The notes below the pieces were generated by a model that saw only the letters and a program-made list of their open reading frames with translations, made no database searches and was not told the origin of the DNA. From Pseudomonas fontis (GTDB lineage Bacteria; Pseudomonadota; Gammaproteobacteria; Pseudomonadales; Pseudomonadaceae), in contig NZ_JAMDGY010000056.1 in NCBI RefSeq assembly GCF_028656955.1, forward strand, positions 50,025 to 114,024: 64,000 nt of DNA, given 5' to 3'. This document shows positions 42,485 to 54,200 of the stretch, piece by piece. The number at the start of each line of letters is the position of its first letter. Within the stretch, counting starts at the first letter, position 1. The translations under genes and the position numbers were made by a program.

Positions 42485-44611
42485 TTACACGCGAAACTGC
42501 TCCATCAGCCCCTGCTGATGGTTGGCCAGGCGGTTCAGCGCCTGGCTGATCTGCGCCGACTCATCGGCCTGCGAAGACAGCGACTCGGTGACGTCACGAA
42601 TGCTCGCCACGTTGCGGTTCACTTCCTCGGCCACGGCGCTTTGCTCTTCAGCCGCCGAGGCGATTTGCAGGTTCATGTCGGTGATCACCGCGACCGCTTC
42701 GCTGATCCGCTGCAACGCCGGCACGGCCTGTTCTGCCCGCTCGACACTGCCTTGCGCCTGGCGATGGCTGCTGTGCATCGAGCCCACCACATCGCGGGTG
42801 CCCTGTTGCAGGCCTTCGATCACCTGGCGAATTTCTTCCACGGAATCCTGCGTGCGCTTGGCCAGGTTGCGCACCTCATCGGCGACCACGGCAAAGCCGC
42901 GTCCGGCTTCCCCCGCGCGCGCCGCCTCGATGGCGGCGTTGAGGGCCAGCAGGTTGGTTTGCTCGGCGATGGCGCGGATCACTTCAAGCACCGAACCGAT
43001 CTGGTCGCTGCGGCTGGCCAGTTGCTGGACTTCCTCCATGCCCGCCGACATCTCGCAGGCCAGCTGCTCGATGGCGCGGGTGGTGTGGTGGATCATCTCG
43101 ATGCCTTCGCGAGTCGCCAGGTCAGCGCCGCGTGCGGCCTCTGCGGCGAGTGCGGCGTTGCGGGCGACGTCCTGGGCGGTCGCGCTCATCTCGTGCGAGG
43201 CGGTCGCCACCTGATCCACTTCACGGTACTGCTGGTGCATGCCGGCGCTGGTCTGGCTGGCGATGGCGGCGGATTGATCGGCAGTGCCACGGGCATCGCG
43301 CACCGAGGCTTTGACATCGGCAATCACCGGTTGCAGCTTGTCGAGGAAGCGGTTGAACCAGCCTGTCAGCTCGCCCAGTTCATCTTCACGGGCGTAGTCC
43401 AGGCGACGGGTCAGGTCGCCTTCGCCGCTGGCGATATCCTTGAGGCGATGGGCCACCTCAAGGATCGGCCGCGTCACGCCGCGGGCCATCAGCCAGATCA
43501 CCAGCAGGCCAACCACGGCGGCCGCCAGGCCCATCAACAAGCTGCTGAGGTTGGCCGTGCTGTTGTGTGCGTCCAGTTGCGTATTGAGCTCGATGGCGGG
43601 TGCCTGCAAGACCTGGTCGGGCACTTCCAGCAGCACGTTCCAGGGCTGTGCACCCGGCACCGGAGCGAACGACTGCAACACCTGCAGGTTGCCGTTCTCA
43701 TTGAACTCGGCCGCCTTGCCGGTGCGCATCTGCGCAGTCAATGCACTGGCATGTGCGCCGAACACCTCGGCGAGCTTCTTGCTCAGTTGCTTGGCATCCT
43801 GGCTGTGCCCGGCGAGCAGGCCGGCCGGGCTGATGATGCTGACCTGGCCATTGCCATCGAACAGTTCCTGGCGGCCTTCCAGGCTCAGTTGCTGGAGGTT
43901 GTCGAGGCTGATATCCAGCCCCATCACGCCGACGATCTTGCCGTTGTGCTTGAGCGGGAAGGCAATGCTGGTCATCAGCGGCGAGCGCTCGCCAACGGTG
44001 TCGAAGTACGGGTCCACCACACAGGCTTCGCCGGTTTCCAGCGGGCAGGTGAGCCAGCGGTTGTAGGCCGAGCCGTTGGCCGACAGGCTGGTGTCGGCGA
44101 GCATCGACTCGGGCATTGCCTCGGACTCCAGCTCGCCGGCATTGGGCTGCGACCAGTACAGGGAATAGCGCCCGATTTCATTGCTGCCCACCGCCGCGTT
44201 ATCGACGAAGTCGGCGTCTTTGCCATCCAGCGCGTTGGGCAGGAACACCAGGTACAGGCCGAGCAGGTCCGGGTTTTCGCCCAGTGCCAGCTTGGCCTGC
44301 TGGGTCAGCGCTGCACGCAGGTCCGTCGGCCCTTGCGCCTTGATGTACATCAGCTGGCGCGACACGCCGTTGCCGTACAGGTAGGCATCCATGAAGTAGC
44401 GCTGGATGCGTGCGGCCTGCAATTCGGCGTGGGTGTGCAGGCGCAGGCGCGCACTTTTGTCGAGCATCTGCGTATTGGCGCTGTTGACCAGCGCGGCGCT
44501 GCGACCGGACTGGAACAGCGCAGCCCCCACCAGCAATGCCACGATGGCCAGCAGGCAGAAGCCGGCGAGCAGGGTGATCTTCCATTGGATGAGGAGGCGA
44601 CGGAACAACAT
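42485..44611 (-). CDS. Methyl-accepting chemotaxis protein (dCache type)
   Basis: A 708-residue chemoreceptor. The start at 44611 (MLFRRLLIQWKITLLAGFCLL) begins the first membrane helix (about 10-32). A large periplasmic dCache-like sensing domain (about 35-345) follows, with DTSLSANGSAYNRWL and LMTSIAFPLKHNGKIVGVMG. The second helix is near 350-372, then a HAMP domain (TRPILEVAHRLKDIASGEGD). The cytoplasmic hairpin is canonical: IAEQTNLLALNAAIEAARAG, then GRGFAVVADEVRNLAKRTQ. The ligand is unknown; the adjacent permease gene may hint at an amine or amino acid. A terminator separates them, so they are not simply cotranscribed. Confidence 0.93.
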   Translation of the reverse strand: MLFRRLLIQWKITLLAGFCLLAIVALLVGAALFQSGRSAALVNSANTQMLDKSARLRLHTHAELQAARIQRYFMDAYLYGNGVSRQLMYIKAQGPTDLRAALTQQAKLALGENPDLLGLYLVFLPNALDGKDADFVDNAAVGSNEIGRYSLYWSQPNAGELESEAMPESMLADTSLSANGSAYNRWLTCPLETGEACVVDPYFDTVGERSPLMTSIAFPLKHNGKIVGVMGLDISLDNLQQLSLEGRQELFDGNGQVSIISPAGLLAGHSQDAKQLSKKLAEVFGAHASALTAQMRTGKAAEFNENGNLQVLQSFAPVPGAQPWNVLLEVPDQVLQAPAIELNTQLDAHNSTANLSSLLMGLAAAVVGLLVIWLMARGVTRPILEVAHRLKDIASGEGDLTRRLDYAREDELGELTGWFNRFLDKLQPVIADVKASVRDARGTADQSAAIASQTSAGMHQQYREVDQVATASHEMSATAQDVARNAALAAEAARGADLATREGIEMIHHTTRAIEQLACEMSAGMEEVQQLASRSDQIGSVLEVIRAIAEQTNLLALNAAIEAARAGEAGRGFAVVADEVRNLAKRTQDSVEEIRQVIEGLQQGTRDVVGSMHSSHRQAQGSVERAEQAVPALQRISEAVAVITDMNLQIASAAEEQSAVAEEVNRNVASIRDVTESLSSQADESAQISQALNRLANHQQGLMEQFRV

Positions 44612-44636
44612 GCAGACGTCCTTGTTCAAGGGTGTT

Positions 44637-44671
44637 GAAAAACAAAAGGCCCATCGAAGTCGACGGGCCTT
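44637..44671 (-). terminator. Terminator between APC permease and chemoreceptor
   Basis: On the minus strand GGCCCGTCGA...TCGATGGGCC forms a long stem (one A:C mismatch), followed by TTTTGTTTTT. It lies 11 bp after the permease stop and 25 bp before the chemoreceptor start. Confidence 0.85.
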
Positions 44672-44682
44672 GGCGTTACGCG

Positions 44683-46029
44683 TTACTCGGCAATGAAACT
44701 GGGCGGGGCGACCTTGAAGGCCTTGGTCAGGTACGCCAGGTACAAGACGCCGATCACGGCCCACACGCCGCCGAACAGCAGCGAGTGTTCATCCAGGTCC
44801 AGCCACAGCACGGCGATGATGCAGAAGCCGATGGTGGGGGTGACCAGGTACTTGAGCTTGTCGGCCAGGGTCTTGCTGCGCCCTTCGCGCAGGTAGCAGT
44901 GCACGATTACCGACAGGTTGACGAAGCTGAACGCCACCAGCGCGCCGAAGTTGATCACCGAGGTGGCGGTGACCAGGTCGAAGAAGATCGCCGACAGCGA
45001 GATCAGCCCGACGATGCCGATGTTCAGCACCGGGGTTTTCCATTTGGCATGCAAGTGGCCAAACACCCGTGGCGAGATCACCCGGTCGCGGCCCATCACG
45101 TACAGCAGGCGCGACACGCTGGCTTGCGAGGCCAGGCCCGAGGCCAGGGTATTGATGAATGTGCAGCAGATGAAGATCGACTGGAACAGCTTGCCGCCGA
45201 CGTACAGGGCGATTTCCGGCAGGGCGGCTTCGTGGTCCTGGAAGCGGTCCATGTTCGGGAAGTACGACTGCACGAAATACGACACCACGATGAACACCAG
45301 GCCGGCGATCAGCGCGATCAGGAAGATTGCCCGCGGGATCACCTTTTCGGCGTTCTCGGTCTCTTCCGACAGCGTGGTCACGGCATCGAAGCCCAGGAAC
45401 GAGAAGCACAGGATGGTTGCGCCGGCGACCAGGGCGTTGAAGTGGGTGTCTTCGTTGGCGAACGGCAGCAGGCTCCATGTGGTGCCCAGGCCTTCGCCGC
45501 TGTGCAGGCCACGCACCGTGAGGTAGATGAACACGCCGATGATCAGGGCCTGGATGCCCACGAACAGGGTGTTGAAGTTGGCGACCAGGTTGATGCTGCG
45601 CATGTTGATCAGGCTCATGATCGTCACGAAGCCGACCACCCAGGCCCAGGCGGGCACTTCGGGGAACAGCACGGACAGATAGAGCTTGGCCAGCAGGGCG
45701 TTGACCATCGGCAGCAGCAGGTAGTCGAGCAGTGACGACCAGCCGACCAGGAAGCCGACATGCGGGTTGATCGCGCGGCGGGTGTAGGTGTAGGCCGAGC
45801 CGGACTCCGGGAAGCGGCGCACCAGCACGCCGTAGCTCACGGCGGTGAACAGGATGCCGAGCAGGGCGAGCACATAGGCGCTGGGGACGTGGCCACTGGT
45901 GATGCCGGAGACGATGCCGAAGGTGTCGAACACGGTCATGGGCGCGATATAGGCCAGGCCGATGATCACCACGTGCCAGAGTTTCAGGGTTTTGCGAAAT
46001 TGGGGTGCAGCGGTGTCGTTACTGGGCAT
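44683..46029 (-). CDS. APC-family amino acid/polyamine permease
   Basis: A 448-residue transporter with about twelve membrane helices. The start at 46029 (MPSNDTAAPQFRKTLKLWHV) precedes the first helix IIGLAYIAPMTVFDTFGIVSG, a form of the APC consensus. SGSAYTYTRRAINPHVGFLVGW and FLGFDAVTTLSEETENAEK are typical of PuuP-like and related permeases. The longer frame upstream (another 66 codons) is not family-like. The substrate is probably an amino acid or polyamine. Confidence 0.9.
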   Translation of the reverse strand: MPSNDTAAPQFRKTLKLWHVVIIGLAYIAPMTVFDTFGIVSGITSGHVPSAYVLALLGILFTAVSYGVLVRRFPESGSAYTYTRRAINPHVGFLVGWSSLLDYLLLPMVNALLAKLYLSVLFPEVPAWAWVVGFVTIMSLINMRSINLVANFNTLFVGIQALIIGVFIYLTVRGLHSGEGLGTTWSLLPFANEDTHFNALVAGATILCFSFLGFDAVTTLSEETENAEKVIPRAIFLIALIAGLVFIVVSYFVQSYFPNMDRFQDHEAALPEIALYVGGKLFQSIFICCTFINTLASGLASQASVSRLLYVMGRDRVISPRVFGHLHAKWKTPVLNIGIVGLISLSAIFFDLVTATSVINFGALVAFSFVNLSVIVHCYLREGRSKTLADKLKYLVTPTIGFCIIAVLWLDLDEHSLLFGGVWAVIGVLYLAYLTKAFKVAPPSFIAE

Positions 46030-46546
46030 GCTGGCCGCGCTCCTGGATGACGAGGGCGCGATTGGGCTGGTGGAGTGAAGCGACGAGAACGGGTCCTTTG
46101 TTCTGCTGGTGAGGTGCACGCGTAGAGACTGGCATAAGGATGGTGCTTGCCCGTGTGTGTTGAACATTGTTTTTTTTAGGGGGTGCCGCGGGGGGGAATA
46201 GAAAACGATGTGGGGGAGGGGTGTCAATTAAATTCTTACAGAGTGTTTCGCGGTGATGGCGATGTGATGACAGGTAAATAGCTAGTTTTGTGAGGGTTTT
46301 ACCGGTTTTTGACGAAAGTCATGTTTTGCAGGTTGTTGAAAAAAATCAACGTTTCCCGGGTTGCGGGGCATGTGTGGCGACGAAAGTTTTTTTGGCGCTG
46401 GACGGTCGGCTCTTAGTCGGCTGGCGGAGTCATGAATTACAAACGTTCCCAACTACATTGAATTGATGTTTCAAGAGAATGCGGCGCGTTGGCAAGCCAT
46501 TTGAGTGATGTTAGTTTGCCATCAATTTTTTTCAGACGACTGAAAC
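46030..46546. other. 517-bp AT-rich intergenic region before tpsB
   Basis: The region from about 46170 on is much richer in A and T than its surroundings, with T8, T6 and A6 runs. It separates the divergent permease and tpsB genes and should hold both promoters, but no convincing -35/-10 pair was found. AT-rich leaders are often silenced by MvaT/H-NS-type proteins in Pseudomonas, so such control is plausible here. Confidence 0.55.
46490..46532 (+). promoter_or_regulatory. Weak hairpin plus T7 run before tpsB
   Basis: TGGCAA (46490-46495) with TTGCCA (46516-46521) is followed by a T7 run at 46526-46532, 14 bp before the tpsB start. The stem is only 6 bp with a 20-nt loop, so attenuation is speculative. 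Confidence 0.3.
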
Positions 46547-48265
46547 ATGCGTTTTACATTGCCACGCAGTGGTTTGTTTTACTGTGCGCTGCTGCTCGGT
46601 ATCACTGTTCAAAACGACGTCTGTGCTGCCCCCTTTGATAACCCTGCTTCTCAGAACCTGATCCGGGACCGCCAGGACCTGCTCCTGGAAGAGCAGCGCA
46701 AACGCCTGGACGAACTGCGCAACCTTCCCGGCGCGCAAGCGGCCCCGGTCGTGCCCCCGGCAGCAGACGATACCCGCTGCTTTCAGATCGACAGCATTGA
46801 GATGAAGGGCGCGGACAGCCTCACTTCGGCTGAGCGCGAGCGCCTGTCCCGCCCGTATGTAGGCCAATGCCTGGGTGTACAGCAGCTCAATGGCGTGCTC
46901 AAAGTCATCACGGACAACTACCTGGGCCGGGGCCTGGTCACCAGTCGCGCCTATTTGCCCCAGCAGGACTTGTCTAGCCGGCACCTGGAGATACAGGTGG
47001 TGGAAGGCCGTCTGGAAGGCCTCAGTGGTGACGCCGACAGCGGCGTAACCCAGCGCGAGTTGGCCATGACCTTTCCCGGTAGCGTCGGTGAGACGCTCAA
47101 CCTGCGAGACATCGAGCAGATGGTCGACCAGCTCAACCGCTTGCCTTCCAACCGGGCGCAGATGGCGTTGACCCCTGGTAGCGCTGTCGGTGGCAGCACT
47201 GTGCTGGTCAAGAATGATCCGCAAAAGCCCTGGCGGGCGAGCCTTTTGCGCAACAACGAAGGGCAGAAGTCCACCGGTGAACAGCAGTGGGGCGCCAACC
47301 TGGAGTGGGACAACCCGCTGGGCCTGGCCGATCAACTGATGCTGCGCAGCGGCCGTGATGCGCTCAGTGACCATCAACGCACCTCCCACAACGAGATGCT
47401 CTATTACAACCTGCCCTGGGGCTGGTGGAACCTCAGCTACCACTACAGCCAGAGCGAGTACCGCTCCCAGGCCCAGGCCAACGGTTTCAACTTCAAGCAG
47501 AGCGGTGATACGCAAAACCACCAACTGCGTATCGAGCGGGTGGTCCATCGTGATGCGGTGAGCAAGACCTCCTTGAGCACCGGCCTGGCTTACCTGCGGA
47601 CCAACAACTACATCGAAGACAGCAAGCTGGCCCTGAGCAGTAACCGCTTGAGCGAATCGCAGTTCGGCATCAACCACGGGCGCCGTATTGGCAGTGCATT
47701 CGTCAACCTTGACCTGGGCATGCAGAACGGAATCGGAGCCTTCGATGCGCAAGGCAGTCACGATGTGAAGCCCGGCCAGCCCGACGCCGGATACCGAAAA
47801 TACACGGCCACCCTGAGTTACCTGCAGCCGTTCACGTTGTGGGGTGAATCGCTGACGTTCAGCAGCCTGATGACCGGCCAGCGCAGCGAAGACCCATTGT
47901 TCAGCCCGCAGCGCCTGAGCCTGGGTGGCCTGTCATCGGTGCGTGGCTACAAGGACCAGTCGCTGGCCGGTGACAGTGGTGGCTACTGGCGCAATGACCT
48001 GCGCTGGAGTCGCCCGGTAACCCTGCCTTGGTTGCAACCGGTGCTGGCCGAGTACGGCGCCAGCGTCGGCTATGACCAGGGCGTGATTCGTGGCGATCGC
48101 TACAACCTTGACCAGCACGGCCGCGTCTCCAGCAACTCCCTGGAGTTGTTCGCCCGGGGCAAGCACGTCAACGCCAGCGTGACGTTTGCCCATTCCCTGG
48201 AACGGCCCGACGCAATTGCCAGGGGTGAAAGCCCGATTTATTTGCGCATGGAATTCCTTCTTTAA
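46547..48265 (+). CDS. Two-partner-secretion outer-membrane transporter (TpsB, ShlB/FhaC family)
   Basis: A 572-residue Omp85-type transporter that exports the following TpsA protein. A signal peptide (MRFTLPRSGLFYCALLLGIT... to VCAA) is followed by a coiled, Arg/Glu-rich helix (residues ~38-60), two POTRA domains (about 75-225; CFQIDSIEMKGADSLTSAER, YLGRGLVTSRAYLPQQDLSS) and a 16-strand barrel. The L6 loop motif VRGY is at residues 465-468, in SSVRGYKDQSLAGDSG. The C-terminus ends in YLRMEFLL. No Shine-Dalgarno motif is evident before the ATG. The tpsA start is 28 bp downstream. Confidence 0.94.
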   Translation: MRFTLPRSGLFYCALLLGITVQNDVCAAPFDNPASQNLIRDRQDLLLEEQRKRLDELRNLPGAQAAPVVPPAADDTRCFQIDSIEMKGADSLTSAERERLSRPYVGQCLGVQQLNGVLKVITDNYLGRGLVTSRAYLPQQDLSSRHLEIQVVEGRLEGLSGDADSGVTQRELAMTFPGSVGETLNLRDIEQMVDQLNRLPSNRAQMALTPGSAVGGSTVLVKNDPQKPWRASLLRNNEGQKSTGEQQWGANLEWDNPLGLADQLMLRSGRDALSDHQRTSHNEMLYYNLPWGWWNLSYHYSQSEYRSQAQANGFNFKQSGDTQNHQLRIERVVHRDAVSKTSLSTGLAYLRTNNYIEDSKLALSSNRLSESQFGINHGRRIGSAFVNLDLGMQNGIGAFDAQGSHDVKPGQPDAGYRKYTATLSYLQPFTLWGESLTFSSLMTGQRSEDPLFSPQRLSLGGLSSVRGYKDQSLAGDSGGYWRNDLRWSRPVTLPWLQPVLAEYGASVGYDQGVIRGDRYNLDQHGRVSSNSLELFARGKHVNASVTFAHSLERPDAIARGESPIYLRMEFLL

Positions 48266-48293
48266 ATTGCCACCGCTGCAATGAGACTTCGAC

Positions 48294-51200
48294 ATGGATG
48301 TTCGTCAGTTCGCCTTTCTAGCCCGACAACCTTCGGCAGCCCTGCTGCTGCGTGAGCGCTTTTGGGGAATGCCCAAGCGCGGGTTGGCGCTGATCCTGGC
48401 CAATGCCATGTTCTGGCAGCCGCTGTGGGCCCAGGCCGACAGCATCGTGGTCAGCGCGCCGGGCACCAGCCTTGGCCAGGCGGGCAATGGCGTGCCAATC
48501 GTCAACATTGCCGCGCCCAATGCCAACGGTTTGTCGCATAACCAGTTCAAGGACTACAACGTCGCGGCACAAGGCCTGATCCTCAACAACGCCACGGCGC
48601 GGACCCAGGACACCCAGCTGGGCGGGATCATCGTCGGCAACCCCAACCTGCATGGCCAGGCGGCCAACATCATCCTCAACGAAGTCAACGGTGGTAGCCC
48701 CAGCCAGCTGCGTGGCTATACCGAGGTGGCAGGGCAGTCGGCCCATGTGATCGTCGCCAACCCCTATGGCATCAGTTGCAATGGCTGCGGGTTCATCAAC
48801 ACCCCGAAAGTGACCCTGAGCACCGGCAAGGCGGTGATCGAGAATGGCCAGATCAACCGTTACCAGGTCGATCAGGGCAGCGTTGCCATCGACGGTGCCG
48901 GTTTGAACGCCAGCAATGTCGACCAGTTCGAGATCATCACCCGCGCGACAAAAATCAATGCGCAGATCCAGGCGAAAAACCTCACGGTGATTGCCGGTCG
49001 CAACGATGTGGATGCGCGTACCTTGAGCGCTACGGCGCGAGCGGCGGATGGCAGCCAGGCACCGGAGCTGGCCATCGACTCGTCGGCCTTGGGCGGCATG
49101 TACGTGGGGGCGATCAAGCTGGTCGGTACCGAGGCCGGCGTCGGCGTGAGGCTGGCCGGGGACATGCTGGCCGGCGGTGATATCCAGATCGATGCCAGCG
49201 GCAATGTCAGCCTGGGCCAAGCCTCCGCAGGGAGCGCGATAACCATCAAGGCCGCCAGCCTCGACGCGCAGAGCGCCGTGTATGCCGGCACCGAGCTGGC
49301 GGTCAAGACGCAAGGCGCACTGTCCAATCGACAAACCCTCGCAGCCCGGGACAGCATTGCCCTGGACAGTGGCGGCCAACTGAGCAACAGCGGGATCATC
49401 GAAGCAGGCGTCAATGCCGACAAAAGCCGCAACGCCAATGGCGATGTGCGCTTGTCGGCGCAGGCCATCGACAACAGTGGCAAGACCGTCATCGCCAGCC
49501 GCGATTTGACGATCACCAGCACACAACTGACGAACCAGGGCGGCACCTTGAGCGGCCAGCGCCAGGTACAGGTGAATGCCACGCACCTGGATAACCAGAA
49601 CCAGGGGCGGGTGCTGAGCACTGGCAACCTCGATGTGAACGCCGACCAGTTGCTCAACAGCCAGGGCGGCTTGATCACCAGCAGCGGGCAATTGACGGCA
49701 ACGGTTGGCCAGTTGATCAACCGCAACGGCGAATTGTCGAGCCTTGGCCAGGCCACCTTGCAGGTGGCAACGCTGGACAACGTCGCGGGCCTGGTCTCCG
49801 CCGGGCAAGCCTTGAACCTGCTAGCGAGCGGGGCCGTCACCAACCAGGGGGGAAGGATCGCTGCACAGCACACCGTGCAATTGAAGGCAGGCTCACTGGA
49901 CAACAGCCAGAAAGGCTTGCTGACCAGCCAAGGCACGCTCGGGCTCGAATTGAGTGGCACGTTGGCCAACCAGCAACAGGGGCGGATCGAATCTTCCGCT
50001 GGCGCGCGGGTCAAGGTCGGCACCTTGGACAACCAGCAGGGCGGTGTGCTCAGCAGCAGCCAGAGCCTGGAACTGAAGGCTGGCGCGGTCAACAACAGTG
50101 GCGCTGGGCTGATCGCCAGTGCCCAGGGCCTGAAGGCCAATGTGGCCAGCCTCGACCAGCATGACGGCGGGCGCCTCTACAGCAATACCGACTTGAGCCT
50201 GGACCTCAATCAGGGCCATCTGGACAACCGCAACGGGTTGATCAATGCCACGGGGCAATTGACCTTCAGCAACCTCAACAGTGTGGATAACCGACAGGGC
50301 GAAATGTCCAGTGCGCGGGCCTTTGCGGTCGCGGCACGGACTTTCGACAACAGTGCGGGCAAGTTGCTCAGTGACCAGGGGTTGGCCCTGCGGATCGCCG
50401 AGACCCTGAACAATGGCGCCGGGCTGATCAGCGCCAAGGGCCTGCAGATCAGTGTTGCCAACCTGATCAACAGTGGCGGTCGCTTGTCCAGCCAGGGCAA
50501 CTTGAGCCTGGACCTCAATCGTGGGCATCTCGACAACCAGGGTGGGGTGATCAACGCGCCGGGTCAGTTGTTGTTCAGCAACCTCAACAGCGTTGATAAC
50601 CGCAGTGCGGAAATTTCCAGCAGCACGGGTTTCAGCCTGCAAGCCGACAGCCTGGATAACCGCAACGGCAAGCTCTTGAGCGAGCAGTCATTGACGCTGG
50701 CCATCGCCCGGGCAATCAACAACGCCGCCGGCCGGGTGAATGCCTCATCGCTGCAGGTCGACGCCGGCAGCGTCGACAATAGCGGCGGCCAATGGGTGGC
50801 AGTGGAGGGCTTGACCCTGGGCGTTGACGCCGCACTGGTCAACCACAGCGGGGCGATCCTGGGGCGTGAGGTGCGGCTCACCACAGGCTCGCTGGATAAC
50901 GCCAGCGGGCGCGTGCAGGGTGACAATTTATTGAAGGTCGACAGCGGCCACCTGAGCAACCGCAATGGCACCCTGAGCAGTCTCCAGGCCCTGGAGTTGA
51001 ACGCATCCAGCCTCGACAACAGCCTCGGTAAACTGGCTAGCAACGCCGCACTGACAGCCACGATTGGCGGGCACCTGCTCAACCAGGGCGGGCTGTTCAG
51101 CGCAGGCTCGCACCTGCAATTGAGCAGTGCCGACCTGAACAACCAGGGCGGCCAGCTAAGCGCTGGCGGTACCCTGCAGGTGCGTGCCGGCTTGCTCGAT

Positions 51201-54200
51201 AACAGCAATGGCGGGCGCATCAACGGCAAGGCCCTCAGTGCCAACGTCGCCGGTCTGGATCAGCGCAACGATGGTCGTCTCTCAAGCCAGGGCGACCTGA
51301 GCCTGGACCTCAATCGTGGTCATCTCGACAACCAGGGTGGCGTGATCAATACGCCGGGTCAGTTGCTGCTGAGCAACTTGCACAGCGTCGACAACCGTAG
51401 TGGGGAAATCTCCAGTACTACGGGTTTCACCCTGCAAGCCGACAGCCTGGACAACCGCAATGGCAAGGTCTTGAGCGAGCGCTCATTGACCCTGGCCATC
51501 GCCCAGGCCATCAACAATGCCTCCGGTCGGGTGAGTGCCTCATCGTTGCAGGTAAGCGCTGGCAGCCTCGACAACAGTGACGGTCATTTGCTGGCGCTGA
51601 ACAACCTGGCCCTGGGCGTCGGTGCAACGCTGGTCAACCATCGCGGCGAAATACTGGGCCGTGCAGTGCAGCTCACGGCGGGTACGCTGGACAACACCCA
51701 AGGGCGGGTGCAGGGCGACGACCTGTTGAAGATCGACAGCGGCGCGCTGAGCAACCGAAATGGCACCCTGGCCAGTGTCCAGTCCCTTGAGCTAAGTGCG
51801 GCCAGCCTCGACAACAGCTTCGGCAAACTGACCAGCAACGCAGCGCTGACGGCCACTATTGCCGGGCACCTGCTCAACCAGAGTGGGCTGCTGAGTGCGG
51901 GCTCGAACCTGCAACTGAGCAGTGCCGACCTGAACAACCAGGGCGGTCAGCTACGGGCCGACGATACCCTGCATGTGCGTGCCGGCTTGCTGGATAACAG
52001 CAATGGCGGGCGTATCAACGCCAAGGCCCTCAGTGCCAACGTTGCCGGCCTGGATCAGCGCAATGATGGTCGTCTCTACAGCCAGGGCGACCTGAGCCTG
52101 GACCTCAACCGTGGCCACCTGAACAACCAGGGTGGGTTGATCAACGCGCCGGGCCAGTTGCTGCTGCGCAACCTCAATAGCGTCGATAACCGCAGCGGGG
52201 AAATTTCCAGCGCCACCGGCTTCAGCCTGCTTGCAGACAGTTTGGACAACACACGTGGCAAGGTCTTGAGCGAGCACGCCCTGATCCTGAAGATTGCCCA
52301 GGCGCTGGACAACACCAAGGGGCTGGTGTCTGCGAAATCCCTGGACCTGCATGCCGATAGCGTGAGCAATCAGGGGGGGCAACTCACTGCCAGCGAAGGC
52401 TTGGCAGTGCAGGTCGACGGTGCGCTGGATAACCGCACGGGCAAGATCCTTGCGCGCAGTGCTTCGGTCACTGTCGGCTCCCTGGACAATCGCCTGGGCT
52501 TGCTGCAAGGCGACACGACAACGAGCGTCAACAGCCTGGCTGCCCTGGATAACCGCCAGGGCACGCTGTTTGCTGGCCAGTCGATGGATTTGGCTGCCGG
52601 CAACCTGGACAACAGCACTGGCAAGCTGACCAGTGATGGGCAACTGACCGCGCGCATTGCTGGGCAATTGCTCAACCAGACGGGATTGTTTGCAGCGGGC
52701 GGCAACCTGTACCTGAGCGCAAGCAGTGTCGACAACAGCAGCAAGGGCAGCCTCTACGCCAAGACGCATCTGCAACTGGCTGTAACTGGCAACGTGAACA
52801 ATGCGCAAGGCAGCGTCAACAGTGACGGTACGCTGCGTCTGGTTGCGGGCGAGGTGAACAACAGCACCGGTGGACGGCTTACCAGCCGGCAGCAGCTTGA
52901 TGCATCCGTTACCGGCCTTGACCAACAAGCTGACGGTCGCCTTTACAGCCAGGCGGGTGTGAGCCTGGACCTGAACCATGGCCACCTGAACAACCAAGGG
53001 GGCGTGATCCATGCCCCCGGTGCGCTGCTGCTGAGCAACCTCGCCAGTGTGGACAACCAGGGCGGGGAAATCTCCAGCACCCAGGCGCTGACGTTTGCAG
53101 CCCAAAGCCTGGATAACCGCGGCGGCAGCCTGCTCAGTGAGCAAGGCTTGGTGGTGCGCATTGCCAAGGCGCTGAACAATACCAAGGGCCTGGTCTCCGC
53201 TACCGGGCTGGATTTGCGGGCCGATGGCCTGGTGAATACCGAGGGCTCCCTGAAGATTAGAGACGGCCTTGCGGCACACGTCACTACGTCGCTGGACAAC
53301 CACCAGGGTGAAATCCTTGGTGCCAACGTCAGCCTTTCCGGGGCGTCGCTGGATAACAGCCATGGCCTGATCCAGGGCGACAAATCGCTCACCCTCAATT
53401 ACCTGGACGCAGTGACCAACCGCACTGGGCGTCTGGTCACCGGCCAGGCCTTGGACCTGAACGCGGCCAGCCTCGATAACACCCAGGGCAAGCTGACCAG
53501 CGACGGCACCTTGAACGCGTTGATCAGCGGCCAGTTGCTCAACCAGGCCGGGCTGTTTGCTGCCAGCGCCCAGTTGCACTTGACGGCTGCCAGCCTGGAC
53601 AACCAGGCCAAGGGGCGTATCAGCGGCAAGAGCGACCTGAACCTGACCATTGGCCAATTCGACAACCGTGGTGGCAGTGTTGTGGCGGTGGGGCAGTTGC
53701 AGGTCAAGGGTACGGCATTGGATAACCGTGCCGGCGGCCTGCTCAATTCGGGCAAGGTCATGACCCTGGCAGTGGACACGCTGGACAACCGTGCCGGGGA
53801 GGTTTCCAGCGTCACCGACCTGAGCCTCGGCGGGAGTCAGCTCGACAACAGCCAAGGGGGCCGCTTGCTGGCCAACGGCGATATGCAGTTGACCCTGGAG
53901 CGCCTGAACAACCGGCTCAAAGGCATCATCAGTGGGCAGCAAGCGATCAACCTGAGCGCGGCGCTTGTGGACAACAGTGGCCAGGGCAGTGTGTTCGCCA
54001 AAGGCAGTCTGTCCATGGCCTTGAGCGGTCACCTGGACAACCAGCGAGGCGCACTGCGCAGCAATGCTGGCTTGACCTTGAGCAGTGCCAGCGTCGACAA
54101 CCACGGCGGGGAAATCATCGGCGACGGTGCCGTGCAGGTCACCACTGGCACCCTGAACAACCAGCAAGGTGGTCGGCTCACCAGTGCCGCCAGCCTGAAG

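Noticed and set aside
44632..45735. 367-codon plus-strand ORF opposite the APC permease
   Set aside because: It is antisense to a clear twelve-helix permease.
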